This document shows, piece by piece, positions 52,182-61,847 of a stretch of 64,000 nt of DNA. Both the position numbers and the translations under genes were made by a program. The first letter of the stretch is position 1. The number at the start of each line of letters is the position of its first letter. The stretch is from assembly GCA_905193225.1 (NCBI GenBank), contig CAJJNV010000005.1:1-64000 (forward strand). The letters run 5' to 3'. The notes under the pieces were generated by a model. The model was not told the origin of the DNA, searched no databases, and was given only the letters and a program-made list of their open reading frames with translations. Source of the DNA: an uncultured Oscillospiraceae bacterium (GTDB taxonomy: Bacteria > Bacillota > Clostridia > Oscillospirales > Acutalibacteraceae).

Positions 52182-54449
52182 TCAGGATTTTATAACATCT
52201 TCGGGAGCGTAACCCACCGCTATCAAAAGGGCCGAAAGAGCATCGGAAATATCCACGACTTTGTCGCCGTTAAAATCGGCAAGGGCAAGCTGCTGCTCGT
52301 TAAACTCTCTTGAGCCGACAAAGTGCTGAAGAATGTGCAGTGCATCGGTGGTGGTTACCTTGCCGTCGCCGTCAACATCGCCCATAACACCGGTTTTTTG
52401 TTCAAATTCGCCGGTAACGACTACCATGGCATCGGGGCAGGTGATAAAGTATCCCTGTTCGTCCTTTTGCACTTCAACCGTCTCGCCCTTTACGGTTTTG
52501 GCCGAAATTGTACCTTCCTTAAGGGTATAGCCTTCGGCGGCAGAGGGGGTGATGTAGGTCTTTGTGCCGGCCTCGTTGTAATCGGCCGAAAATTCAAAGC
52601 TGCCGTTTTCGGTTAAGGGGCTTGAGAATATCTCGTGCTGCTTTGTGTTCCAGCCGAGAATGCCCGAAAGGGTGGATTCAAATCTCTGAGCGCCTTCGAT
52701 GTGGGCGGTCATGGAAGGATGGCCCGACGCGCCCGAGCGGGGAGAAAGGCCTATTGTGAAGGAATAGACGTTTGTATCTCCCTCGGCCTTTATGCGGTTG
52801 ATGGCTTCGGTGGCTCTGCCTCCGCTGACAAGTATGGCCGAATCGGGATTGACCGAACGAACCTGACGGATGAAATTTGCCATTCCGTCGGTAAATTCGG
52901 CGTCGGTGGGCTGGATCCTGCCGTAGTCGTTGCCGCCCAGGGAGATAAACACTGCGTCGGCGGGATTGGATGCAAAGTCGTAGCGATATTTATCGCCTAC
53001 CGACCAGTTGTCGGTGAAGAAATAATTGTCGGTGTAATAGCCTTCATTGGCCTTGGGGGATTTGAGCAGGCAAACGCCGCTCTTGGCGGTTACGCTGACC
53101 GCTGCGCCGAAATGATCGGCCGCTCTTGCTGCATAGCTGAGGGTAGTATCCTGGGTCTCGGGATCCCAGGGAAGGTTTGTTCCGATGGAAAGATTGCCGA
53201 ATGCGGCAGCATCGCTGTCGCCGATAACCTCTATTCTGCGGGTGTTTTCTTTGGGAGGAGCAAGGAATTTTCCATCGGTCGAAAGGTTGGTCAAAAGGCC
53301 GTTGCTGGTTCTTCCGCCGCCCTCGCCGCGTTTTAAAACGGTGACGGTGTGTATGCCTTCGGTAAGGCCGGTTATAACGCCCTCATCCTTGCCGCAGAGG
53401 GTGATTTTGTTGACCGAGCCGCGGTTTATGGTGAAGTAAGGAGTGGTTTCGTTGTATTTGTCGCGGCACTCGGGGAAGGAAAGGGAGGTGTCGAAATCAT
53501 AGCAGTAATCGTCGGTGTCGACGTATACATTATAATGGGAGTTGCCGCCGTCGGTCGCCATCGCACCGATAAAGGAAAAGTCGCCGGTAAGGGTGGTGCC
53601 GTAGAATCTGACTGTAAATCCGCAGGCGCCGTATCCCATTCTCAGACCGTTTTCGTCATAAAAGGCTCGGCCTCTGACGAGAATGTCCTTTGAGGATATG
53701 TTGTTTGCCGCAAGCTGTTTGTCCTGCTCGGCAAGATTCTTATATTTGTTCATAAGGGCGGTAAGCTCCTTTGCAGCGTTTTCAAGGCCGTGCTGAGTGG
53801 CGACCTGCTCGGTTTTGAAAAATTCAAAACGGGAAGCGTCGCTTTCGCTCATATCGGCCGTATCAAATGCGGCAGCCTTTTCAAAAATGTCTTTAAAGGC
53901 ATCGGAATCGGTGATTCTATTGTATTTAACAAAGCAAAAATCATCGAGCATAATCGAAACGGGGGTTTCGTCAACCGAGGAAATTTCAAAGTGAATTTCC
54001 GAAACGGTGCCGTTGAGATCGCCCAGCAGCATGGTGTTGATGCAGTTCCAGCCGGAAACGAGAGTGGTTTTTTCCGAGGGTTTAACCGTCTTTTTAATGC
54101 CGTTTATTACGACGGTCATTGAGCAGGAAGAAAGGTCGAGCTTTTCGGGCTGCTCGGTGTAGAGATAGTATTCGGCATATTTCGGCAAATTGCCCGAAAG
54201 AGCGGTCTGAACGTTCATATCGGTTCTTGAAATGCTGATTTTCGTGCCGTATGCCTTGAAAGCAGATAATCCTTCATGGGAATTTATACTGTCAAAACCG
54301 ACTCCGCCGGTAATGCTTTCGCAAAAGTCAAAGCTTTCGACCGGGGAAGATATGGCATCGGCTGCTTCTCCCGTGTCGTCGGCAAAGGCCGCCGGCAGGC
54401 AGGAAAGCACCAAAAGCAGCGATAAAAACAAACAGGTCAGTTTTTTCAT
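52182..54449 (-). CDS. Secreted CE2-like carbohydrate esterase with C-terminal dockerin
   Basis: Predicted to remove acetyl groups from polysaccharides outside the cell. The 755-residue protein has a signal peptide (1-24) and an N-terminal beta-rich region (about 35-180). A jelly-roll domain with RGRAFYDENGLRMGYGACG (about 259-277), as in CE2 esterases, precedes the SGNH esterase domain: EVIGDSDAAAFG (about 407-418, Ser 412), LGGND (504-508) and GHPSMTAH (576-583). A linker leads to a dockerin (about 688-745) with loops DVDGDGKVTTTDAL and DFNGDKVVDISDAL. It has its own promoter at 54488 and no close partner genes. Confidence 0.83.
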   Translation of the reverse strand: MKKLTCLFLSLLLVLSCLPAAFADDTGEAADAISSPVESFDFCESITGGVGFDSINSHEGLSAFKAYGTKISISRTDMNVQTALSGNLPKYAEYYLYTEQPEKLDLSSCSMTVVINGIKKTVKPSEKTTLVSGWNCINTMLLGDLNGTVSEIHFEISSVDETPVSIMLDDFCFVKYNRITDSDAFKDIFEKAAAFDTADMSESDASRFEFFKTEQVATQHGLENAAKELTALMNKYKNLAEQDKQLAANNISSKDILVRGRAFYDENGLRMGYGACGFTVRFYGTTLTGDFSFIGAMATDGGNSHYNVYVDTDDYCYDFDTSLSFPECRDKYNETTPYFTINRGSVNKITLCGKDEGVITGLTEGIHTVTVLKRGEGGGRTSNGLLTNLSTDGKFLAPPKENTRRIEVIGDSDAAAFGNLSIGTNLPWDPETQDTTLSYAARAADHFGAAVSVTAKSGVCLLKSPKANEGYYTDNYFFTDNWSVGDKYRYDFASNPADAVFISLGGNDYGRIQPTDAEFTDGMANFIRQVRSVNPDSAILVSGGRATEAINRIKAEGDTNVYSFTIGLSPRSGASGHPSMTAHIEGAQRFESTLSGILGWNTKQHEIFSSPLTENGSFEFSADYNEAGTKTYITPSAAEGYTLKEGTISAKTVKGETVEVQKDEQGYFITCPDAMVVVTGEFEQKTGVMGDVDGDGKVTTTDALHILQHFVGSREFNEQQLALADFNGDKVVDISDALSALLIAVGYAPEDVIKS

Positions 54450-54772
54450 TTTTCATCCGCCTTTTCTAAGAAATTTTAGTTACATCAATTATACAATGAC
54501 CGCGGTGGTTTTGTCAACTTTTTAAAATGGGATAAAAGGGCGCAAAGGGACGCCTTTTGGGCGAAAAGGAGAAGCGGCAGGCCGCAAATGCCTAAACGAG
54601 GTGCCGCTTTCGGTAAAAGAATGGGCAAAGCCGATTATAAAGGGTCTGCAAGATCCCGCAAAAAGGCAGGTGAAGAGCGGAAAAAAAGGTGGGCGAAAAG
54701 CCCGCAAAAGGCAGGAAAAAGGGCAGAACCGAGAAATTTATGAAAAAATTATGATTTAATTGTAAAAATATC
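54450..54772. other. Divergent region between the esterase and the lysine-riboswitch gene
   Basis: Apart from the esterase promoter (54488-54517) nothing is recognised. The stretch 54530-54720 is purine-rich on the plus strand and has no supported gene. Confidence 0.45.
54488..54517 (-). promoter_or_regulatory. Promoter of the CE2-like esterase gene
   Basis: On the minus strand TTGACA (54517-54512), 18 bases, TATAAT (54493-54488): both boxes are perfect. Confidence 0.75.
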
Positions 54773-54801
54773 TTGACAAATCAAACTTTTTGGAATATAT
54801 T
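54773..54801 (+). promoter_or_regulatory. Promoter of the lysine-riboswitch transcript
   Basis: TTGACA (54773-54778), 17 bases, TATATT (54796-54801), starting transcription close to 54810, just before the riboswitch. Confidence 0.8.
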
Positions 54802-54817
54802 CATATTATCAATATTT

Positions 54818-54976
54818 GATAGAGGTGCGGAGTTTATCAGTACCGGCCGACGATAAAGCAGGGGCTTTGTCGGTTGCCAAAGGAAATTCCGCCGAAACGG
54901 TCTGTCACCCCGAAGGGCAGGGCGTTGGGTTGATGCAGAATATGTATCGGACTGTCACTTTCCGTGGAGCGCTATC
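54818..54976 (+). ncRNA. Lysine riboswitch (L box)
   Basis: The conserved L-box core is present in order: GATAGAGGTGCGG, AGTA, AAAGGAAATTCCGCCGAA, GTTGGGT, GGACTGTCAC and TGGAGCGCTATC, with the closing stem GATAG/CTATC. The aptamer senses lysine. Its expression platform is the terminator at 55020-55052, so lysine should switch the downstream transporter off. Confidence 0.95.
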
Positions 54977-55019
54977 ACCCATATTTAAAATACCGATGTT
55001 AAAAGTCGTTTAAGTGTGT

Positions 55020-55052
55020 TGTGTGGTCGTGTTTCGCGATTGCACATTTTTT
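55020..55052 (+). terminator. Riboswitch-controlled terminator
   Basis: TGTGTGGTCG (55020-55029) pairs with CGATTGCACA (55037-55046), including three wobble pairs, followed by TTTTTT. It ends a few bases before the ribosome binding site of the transporter gene. Confidence 0.75.
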
Positions 55053-55069
55053 ATTATGGAGGAATGACA

Positions 55070-56947
55070 ATGTTAAAGCTTAAAAAGGGTTCGGCCGCTT
55101 TACTGCTTTGCCTGCTTGTTGCCCTTTTCGGCGCGCTTGGTATTTCTGCTGCCGCCGACGGAGAAAACGACGCAACACTCGGCTCTTTAAGCAGTGAAGG
55201 CAGTCTTGCAAACACCGATTCTACGACCGTGACGGTGGGAGAGGGTGACGATGCCGCAAATTACGATCTTAACACGGTCAGAGCCGATGAGGACGGCGAT
55301 GTGCTCGGTGCAATCGATTACACCGACAGCTACGCCGACAATCTCCAGGCCGACGCCAACTTTGAAAACAACGTTAAAAAGGCCATCGACACGGTGCATA
55401 CCGAGATCCCCGCATATGCCACCTTCTTTGCTCTGCTTCCGCCGCTGATCGCCATCGGCCTCGCCCTTATTACCAAAGAGGTTTATTCTTCCCTCTTTAT
55501 CGGTATCGTTGTGGGCGGTATTCTTTATTCCAACTTTAATTTCGAGGGAACGATGGTACACGTGGTCCGCACGGGATTTATGAACACCATCGCCGATCCC
55601 GGCAACATCGGAATTCTCATATTCCTCATACTGCTGGGCGCAATCGTTGCAATGCTCAACAAAACCGGTGCTTCGGTGGCTTTCGGACGTTGGACCACCA
55701 AGCACATCAAGACCCGTGTGGGTGCTCAGCTCTGCACGATTCTTCTCGGCGTGCTGATATTTGTCGACGACTATTTCAACTGCCTGACCGTCGGCTCGGT
55801 TATGCGCCCGGTTACCGATAAGCATAACATCTCCCGCGCAAAGCTTTCCTATCTTATAGATTCCACCGCCGCGCCGGTCTGTATAATTGCCCCCATTTCT
55901 TCCTGGGCGGCAGCCGTTGCCGGATTTGCCAGCGGTGCAGGCGCACAAAACGGAATGGAGCTTTTCATCCGCGCCATTCCCTATAACTTCTATGCCCTGC
56001 TCACCATCGTAATGATGATATTCCTTGCCGTTACCAATTTTGATTACGGCCCCATGAAAAAGCACGAATACAATGCCGTTACAAAGGGAGATCTTTTCAC
56101 CACCGGAAAGGAAGACATCGAAAGCGAAGAAGCCATCGACAATCCCAAGGGCAGAGTCTGCGACCTTATTATCCCGGTTGTTGCCCTTGTTATCCTCTGC
56201 ATCCTCGGTATGATCTATACCGGCGGATTCTTTACCGAAGGCAGCGACAATTATCACAACTTCGTAACCGCTTTCTCGGATTGCTCGGCCGGCGAGGGCC
56301 TTGCATACGGCGCTATCGGCTCGATAATCTTTGCCGTTGTCTTCTATCTCTGCCGCAGAGTTATCACCTTTAAGCAGTGCATGGAATCCCTCCCCGAGGG
56401 CTTTAAGGCAATGGTTCCCGCAATTCTCATTCTCTGCTGCGCCTGGACCCTTAAGACCATGACCGACTCTTTAGGTGCAAAGGTATTTGTTTCCCAGCTC
56501 ATCGAAGGCTCGGCGGGCGGATTCAGAATGATGCTTCCGGCCATTATATTCCTTATTGCCGTTGGTCTTTCCTTTGCAACCGGTACCTCCTGGGGCACTT
56601 TCGGAATACTCATTCCCATCGTGCTCAGCGTTTTCAGCGGAACCGACGGAAACATCACCATCATCGCCATTTCGGCCTGTATGGCAGGTGCCGTGTGCGG
56701 CGACCACTGCTCTCCCATTTCCGATACCACTATTATGTCCTCGGCGGGTGCCCAGTGCCGTCACATTAACCACGTCTCGACACAGATTCCCTATGCCTTT
56801 ACGGTGGCGGTGGTTTCCTTCGTTTCCTACATAATCGCCGGCCTTATCCAGTCCTGGATAGCCCTGCCCATCGCCATTGTTCTTATGCTCGGCACCCTTA
56901 CCGTGCTCAAGGTTTTCCTGGGTAAAAAGCCGGTTTCGGAGGACTGA
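55070..56947 (+). CDS. NhaC-family transporter under lysine riboswitch control, probable lysine importer LysW
   Basis: A 625-residue membrane protein with about 11-12 membrane segments and the NhaC-family blocks LLGVLIFVDDYFNCLTVGS (about 222-240) and AGAVCGDHCSPISDTT (about 541-556). NhaC-type proteins behind lysine riboswitches are regarded as lysine transporters (LysW), and the riboswitch supports that over Na+/H+ exchange. Unusually, the protein starts with a signal-peptide-like segment (1-28) followed by about 85 acidic residues before the first transport segment. ATG 55070 is 7 bases behind GGAGGA; an ATG two codons upstream is too close to that site. Confidence 0.85.
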   Translation: MLKLKKGSAALLLCLLVALFGALGISAAADGENDATLGSLSSEGSLANTDSTTVTVGEGDDAANYDLNTVRADEDGDVLGAIDYTDSYADNLQADANFENNVKKAIDTVHTEIPAYATFFALLPPLIAIGLALITKEVYSSLFIGIVVGGILYSNFNFEGTMVHVVRTGFMNTIADPGNIGILIFLILLGAIVAMLNKTGASVAFGRWTTKHIKTRVGAQLCTILLGVLIFVDDYFNCLTVGSVMRPVTDKHNISRAKLSYLIDSTAAPVCIIAPISSWAAAVAGFASGAGAQNGMELFIRAIPYNFYALLTIVMMIFLAVTNFDYGPMKKHEYNAVTKGDLFTTGKEDIESEEAIDNPKGRVCDLIIPVVALVILCILGMIYTGGFFTEGSDNYHNFVTAFSDCSAGEGLAYGAIGSIIFAVVFYLCRRVITFKQCMESLPEGFKAMVPAILILCCAWTLKTMTDSLGAKVFVSQLIEGSAGGFRMMLPAIIFLIAVGLSFATGTSWGTFGILIPIVLSVFSGTDGNITIIAISACMAGAVCGDHCSPISDTTIMSSAGAQCRHINHVSTQIPYAFTVAVVSFVSYIIAGLIQSWIALPIAIVLMLGTLTVLKVFLGKKPVSED

Positions 56948-57125
56948 TTTTTAAAGCAAAAGGCGGCGTATTAAAGAAGCCCTAACCCGGGTCTGCGGAA
57001 ACGCAGCTTTGTAATAATTTCTGAAAAGAAATCATAAAAAGAAGCTTTGAGAAGAAATCTTGAAAGAAACCGTTGAAACATCCCGACCGGGGTTAATCGG
57101 CCGCGCAGGCTATAAAAAAATTAAA

Positions 57126-57163
57126 AAGGAGTCGCGATCTTATGGTTGCGATTCCTTTTTTTG
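57126..57163. terminator. Bidirectional terminator between the transporter and ABC genes
   Basis: GGAGTCGCGA pairs with TTGCGATTCC through two wobbles, flanked by AAAAA on the left and TTTTTTT on the right, between convergent genes. Confidence 0.8.
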
Positions 57164-57223
57164 TGGTGTTGTTTTTGCAGCGGTTACGGTCGGTATAAGG
57201 CTGCTTAACACGCCGTTTAAGGG

Positions 57224-59911
57224 CTACTCGCTTCTAAGGGCCTCTACCGGGTCCTTTTTGGCGGCTACCGAGCTTGGGATAAGGCCGGCGATGAGGGTGA
57301 GAATTACGCTTATTACAACAAGAATCACCCCGCCGAAGGGCGGCAGAGCCGATATTCCGGCAATGTCGGTCAAATGTTCGACAATGAGGTTGATGGGAAT
57401 GTTCAAAATCAGCGTTACAAGTATTCCGATAATTCCCGCCACAAAGCCCACGATCATGGTCTCGGCGTTGAACACGCGGGAAATATCCTTCTTGGAGGCG
57501 CCGATGCTTCGCAGAATGCCTATCTCCTTTGTGCGTTCGAGCACCGAAATGTAGGTTATAATTCCTATCATTATCGACGATACCACAAGAGAAATGGCCA
57601 CAAAGGCGATCAGAATGTAGCTTATGGCGTTTATTATGGTGGTGACCGACGACATCATCAGCCCCACATAATCGGTGTAGGTTATGCTTTTCTGCTCGTC
57701 CACCGAGGCGTTGTAATCCTTTATGAACCGAACCACCCTGTCCTTGCCTTCAAAGTCGGAGCAGTAAAACTCCACTCCCGAAGGATCGTCGGGTGTGGCG
57801 TATCCTAGCACTTCGAGGTTTTCGTCGTAGGTGGCGGTCGAGGAGGTCATTTTAACATACGACCGAACGGCCGATTTGAGATTTTCCCCCGAAAGATTGG
57901 CAAACATCATCTGATACTGAGGCGGCACGGCGGAAATGTCGAAATTCTCAACATCGCTTTCGATTTCCTCGGCGGTTTTGAATTTGTTGCCGGTAAGCAC
58001 GTCAGTTTCGGGATTATCTTTCTGAGCCTTTAAAACGGCGGTGTTGTTGTTTTTATCCATTATATAGTCCGAAAGCTCGGGAAGATATCCCACCATTCCG
58101 CCGATGAAATTGCCGACCTTTGAGGCGTCGTCGGTATATTTTGCAATTCCGACTATTGTAAGGCTTTCAGCGTCTTTAAGCTTTTGCGAAAGCTTTTCAC
58201 TGTCCTCTTTAATATCGGTAAAAACGCCGTCATGCTCCTCGTAAAGATCGCCCGCCGCCGCTATCTTAAAGGAAATTCCGAGAAGCTCGGAATATTCATA
58301 GTCGGCATAATCGGGCTTCTCGCCGCTGTCCGATTTCATAAGATCTTTAAGGCCTTCACGGTCGAGTATTCCGAGAGTATAAAGGCTGTAATCGCTTATG
58401 CGGTTGTTTTTGTCGAGAATGAGCACCGCCTCATTTTTGTTTTCGGGCATTTTTCCGTCAAGCAGCTCATAATAGTTCTGCTGAAGCTCCTTGTCGGTAA
58501 AAAGCTCGGTGAAAAGGTCGCTGTCGCTGGCGTTCATATACCTGCTCGACATAGAATCGGCCTTTGAGGAGAGGTAATCGTTCATATTAAGGTCGGCGGT
58601 GAGGGTGTTGGGATTGGCCTTGACGGGGTTGAGCTCATCCGAGCAGTTGTAAACGTATATTTCGGTGGAATATTTATACCGTATGTCCGAAACGGCGTCG
58701 GAAATATCGTTTTTGTTCTGCTCCACATAGGCCTTAAATGATTTTAAGTCGTTAACATGGCTGGAGGAATTGATATTTTGAATCTGGTCGTAAAGGAAGC
58801 TTTGGGTATAGGCCTTGTCGGTGCCCTCGGGCTGTTCCTCACGCACGAAGTTAGACATCATCGAGCTGTAATCTATCGACTGCTTATCCACCGAAAGGGG
58901 ATAGCTTGAAAGGGTCTCCCGCTCGGTCTTGTCGATGTAGGCTCTTGCTCCGCTTGAAAGGGAGAGGATAAGGGCTATGCCGATTATTCCGATGCTTCCG
59001 GCAAAGGAGGTCATAAAGGTGCGGCCCTTTTTGGTCATAAGGTTGTTTAGGCTTAAAGAAAGGGCGGTGAAAAGTGACATGGAGGTTTTCTGTCCCTTTT
59101 GCTTTTTGGCCTCTTTGGCGGGTCTTTCTGCGTTTTCCGATTTTGCGGTGCTTTCCGATTTTTCAGCCGCCTCGGCCCTGTCGGCAACATCGGATTGTTT
59201 CGACCTTGTGCCCGCTTGTGACATTTCATCCTGCCCGACGGGGTTTGTGTCGCCGATGATCTTTCCGTCTTTAAGGCTTATAATACGGGTGGAATACTGC
59301 TTTGCAAGCTCGGGATTGTGGGTTACCATTATGACAAGCCTGTCCTTTGCGATGCCCTTTAAAAGCTCCATTATCTGAAGACTGGTTTCGGAATCGAGGG
59401 CGCCGGTAGGCTCGTCGGCAAGCAGAATGTCGGGATCGTTTACGAGAGCTCTTGCAATGGCCACCCTTTGCATTTGACCGCCCGACAGCTGATTGGGTCT
59501 TTTGTGCAGCTGGTTTGCAAGGCCCACCTTTTCGAGCATACTAACCGCCTTTTGACGGCGCTGCTTTTTGGAAACGCCCGAAAGGGTCAGCGCAAGCTCG
59601 ACATTTGAAAGTATCGACTGGTGGGGAATGAGGTTGTAGCTTTGGAAAACAAAGCCTATCTTGTGATTGCGGTAGCTGTCCCAGTCGCTGTCCTTATATT
59701 GCTTTGTGGAAATGCCGTTTATAACGAGATCGCCGTCGTCATAGCGGTCAAGCCCGCCGATGATGTTGAGCATGGTGGTCTTCCCCGAGCCGCTTTGGCC
59801 GAGAACAGAGACAAATTCGTTTTCCCGAAAACAAAGGCTGACCTTGTCAAGGGCGGTCTGCACAAAATCGCCGGTCTTGTAAATTTTGACTATGCTTTTA
59901 AGCTCAAGCAT
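57224..59911 (-). CDS. MacB-like ABC transporter: fused ATPase and FtsX-type permease
   Basis: An 895-residue single-chain half-transporter. The N-terminal ATPase has Walker A GQSGSGKTT (about 38-46), signature LSGGQMQRVAIARAL and Walker B ILLADEPTGALDS. A Lys/Glu/Ala-rich linker (about 230-275) follows, then the first membrane segment (about 305-325), a large outside domain (about 330-740) and three C-terminal FtsX segments with the IGILRSIGASKKDISRVF motif. MacB-type proteins move peptides, antibiotics or lipoproteins, or sense cell-wall antibiotics. No two-component or partner gene is adjacent. ATG 59911 follows GGGAGGA. Confidence 0.9.
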   Translation of the reverse strand: MLELKSIVKIYKTGDFVQTALDKVSLCFRENEFVSVLGQSGSGKTTMLNIIGGLDRYDDGDLVINGISTKQYKDSDWDSYRNHKIGFVFQSYNLIPHQSILSNVELALTLSGVSKKQRRQKAVSMLEKVGLANQLHKRPNQLSGGQMQRVAIARALVNDPDILLADEPTGALDSETSLQIMELLKGIAKDRLVIMVTHNPELAKQYSTRIISLKDGKIIGDTNPVGQDEMSQAGTRSKQSDVADRAEAAEKSESTAKSENAERPAKEAKKQKGQKTSMSLFTALSLSLNNLMTKKGRTFMTSFAGSIGIIGIALILSLSSGARAYIDKTERETLSSYPLSVDKQSIDYSSMMSNFVREEQPEGTDKAYTQSFLYDQIQNINSSSHVNDLKSFKAYVEQNKNDISDAVSDIRYKYSTEIYVYNCSDELNPVKANPNTLTADLNMNDYLSSKADSMSSRYMNASDSDLFTELFTDKELQQNYYELLDGKMPENKNEAVLILDKNNRISDYSLYTLGILDREGLKDLMKSDSGEKPDYADYEYSELLGISFKIAAAGDLYEEHDGVFTDIKEDSEKLSQKLKDAESLTIVGIAKYTDDASKVGNFIGGMVGYLPELSDYIMDKNNNTAVLKAQKDNPETDVLTGNKFKTAEEIESDVENFDISAVPPQYQMMFANLSGENLKSAVRSYVKMTSSTATYDENLEVLGYATPDDPSGVEFYCSDFEGKDRVVRFIKDYNASVDEQKSITYTDYVGLMMSSVTTIINAISYILIAFVAISLVVSSIMIGIITYISVLERTKEIGILRSIGASKKDISRVFNAETMIVGFVAGIIGILVTLILNIPINLIVEHLTDIAGISALPPFGGVILVVISVILTLIAGLIPSSVAAKKDPVEALRSE

Positions 59912-60158
59912 AAAATTCCTCCCGCAAAGTATTTTTTGCTTTGATATATTATTAGATACATTATTATCTGCTGTCGGTAAATCCTCGCCGCCGGCAGGCA
60001 CATCCCCGCCGCAGGTGTTCCGCTGCCGATAAAATACTCCGAAACACAGAAAGCCTTTATAACCACAGGTGTTATGTATCTTCGGCCGCATTTTTCCGCG
60101 ACCGCCTTGCAAAGTATAAGATGTTTTTTTGAACTGGATATGAATTGCTTAAAAAGCC

Positions 60159-60187
60159 TTGAAATTTTAACAATTTGGATTTAATAT
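60159..60187 (+). promoter_or_regulatory. cca promoter placed for a leaderless mRNA
   Basis: TTGAAA (60159-60164), 17 bases, TAATAT (60182-60187). The predicted start, about 7 bases on, coincides with the ATG at 60195. Confidence 0.5.
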
Positions 60188-60194
60188 AAATTAT

Positions 60195-61586
60195 ATGAGC
60201 AGTGATATATCAAATGCAGAAAAACTCGGCGCAAACCCATTTAAAATGAAAATACCCGATTATGTCAGGGCTGTTATGGATGTTCTTTCTCATAACGGCT
60301 TTGAGGTCTATGCCGTCGGGGGATGCGTAAGGGACAGCCTGCTTTTAAAGGAACCCCACGATTTCGATCTCACCACTTCCGCAAATCCGCAGCAGATGAA
60401 AGAAGCTTTTTGCGGTTTTTCGGTTATTGAGACCGGCATTTCCCATGGGACCTTAACGGTCAGAAGCGGCGGTCAAAATGTTGAGGTAACCACCTTCCGC
60501 ACCGACGGAAAATATACCGACCACCGCCGCCCCGACAGCGTTAGCTTTACCACATCTCTTAAAGAGGATCTTTCACGGCGGGATTTTACCGTCAACGCCC
60601 TGGCATATAATGATGAAAGCGGCCTTGTGGACCTGTTCGGCGGGCAGGATGATCTTGAAAAGAGAATTGTCCGCTGTGTGGGCGAGCCTGACAGGCGATT
60701 TGAAGAGGATGCCTTGAGAATACTGCGCGCGCTGAGATTCTCGGCAAAACTGGGATTTTCCATAGAGCAAAAAACCGCCCAAAGTATGATAAAAAAACGT
60801 GAGCTTTTAAAAAGCATTTCGGCCGAGCGTGTTTTGTCCGAGCTTTCGGGAATACTTTGCGGAAAGGGGCAAACGGTGACAAAGCTGCTTTTGCAGTTCC
60901 GTGATGTTTTTGCAACTGTTTTGCCTGAACTTTCGCCCTGCTTTGATTTTGATCAGAAAAATCCATATCACAGTTATGATGTGTACACCCACATTGCTTA
61001 TACCGTGGGATTCACTAACCCTCGTCGGGAAACGCGTTTTGCCGCCCTTCTGCACGACGTCGGAAAGCCTTCGACATTTTTCACCGATGAAAAGGGCGTG
61101 GGGCATTTTTTCGGACATCCCAAGGTGTCGGCCGATATGGCAAAAACCGCCCTTAAAAGGCTCAAGGCCGACAACCGTCTTTGCAAAAGCGTCGATACCC
61201 TCGTCTTTTACCATGACAATGACATTTCGGAAAAAAAGGCGTCGGTCAAAAAAATGCTCATAAAGACCGGAGAGCAGGAGTTCTTTGCCCTTTGCGACCT
61301 TAAAAAGGCCGATAGGTTAGCCCACTCGGAAGGACACAGGGACATTTCCGACATCGAGGCTGTCGAACGGACGGCAAGAGAAATACTTAAGGAAAACGAA
61401 TGTCTTTCCAAAGCCCAGCTGAAGGTAAGCGGTAGGGATTTAATTGCGCTCGGGCAAAAACCGGGCAAAAGAATTGGTGAGATATTGGACGAAATTTTTG
61501 AAAGCGCCGTAAACGGCAGGGTGGAAAACGACCGGGAGTCTCTTTTGAACCTTGCAAAGAGCATTATCGAAAGGGACCGCCGTTAA
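60195..61586 (+). CDS. cca: CCA-adding tRNA nucleotidyltransferase with HD domain
   Basis: Adds or repairs the 3' CCA end of tRNAs. The 463-residue protein has the class II nucleotidyltransferase head (YAVGGCVRDSLL, then the catalytic HDFDL with DxD, about 55-59), RRDFTVNALAY, the nucleotide-selecting region EEDALRILRALRFSAKLGF and a C-terminal HD domain (FAALLHDVGKP). No Shine-Dalgarno sequence is seen before the ATG, unlike nearly every other gene here. Confidence 0.95.
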   Translation: MSSDISNAEKLGANPFKMKIPDYVRAVMDVLSHNGFEVYAVGGCVRDSLLLKEPHDFDLTTSANPQQMKEAFCGFSVIETGISHGTLTVRSGGQNVEVTTFRTDGKYTDHRRPDSVSFTTSLKEDLSRRDFTVNALAYNDESGLVDLFGGQDDLEKRIVRCVGEPDRRFEEDALRILRALRFSAKLGFSIEQKTAQSMIKKRELLKSISAERVLSELSGILCGKGQTVTKLLLQFRDVFATVLPELSPCFDFDQKNPYHSYDVYTHIAYTVGFTNPRRETRFAALLHDVGKPSTFFTDEKGVGHFFGHPKVSADMAKTALKRLKADNRLCKSVDTLVFYHDNDISEKKASVKKMLIKTGEQEFFALCDLKKADRLAHSEGHRDISDIEAVERTAREILKENECLSKAQLKVSGRDLIALGQKPGKRIGEILDEIFESAVNGRVENDRESLLNLAKSIIERDRR

Positions 61587-61669
61587 GTGACCGCAAGGGC
61601 CTGGGCGGTATTAAAACGGCCGTGTTGAAGCGAAAAATTGACAAAACAGAACATTAAACGGCTTTAATT

Positions 61670-61704
61670 CAACCCTTCTCCGATTTTTGGGAAAGGGTTG
61701 TTTT
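61670..61704 (+). terminator. Terminator behind cca
   Basis: CAACCCTT (61670-61677) pairs with AAGGGTTG (61693-61700), followed by TTTTT. Confidence 0.8.
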
Positions 61705-61763
61705 TGTACTCTTTAAAATTGTGCAATTCTTTGAAAAATGCCACAAAAACTTATGTTAAATAC

Positions 61764-61792
61764 TTGACACGAAAAATTGCAAATGTTATTAT
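61764..61792 (+). promoter_or_regulatory. Promoter of the last secreted protein gene
   Basis: TTGACA (61764-61769), 17 bases, TATTAT (61787-61792); leader about 48 bases. Confidence 0.75.
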
Positions 61793-61847
61793 ATTGTTGT
61801 GAATCACTTGATTTTACTTATATTTTTTTGATTGAGAGGTAAAACGA

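Noticed and set aside
51979..52212. 77-codon plus-strand frame before the CE2-like gene
   Set aside because: No ribosome binding site, and it runs into the esterase gene on the other strand.
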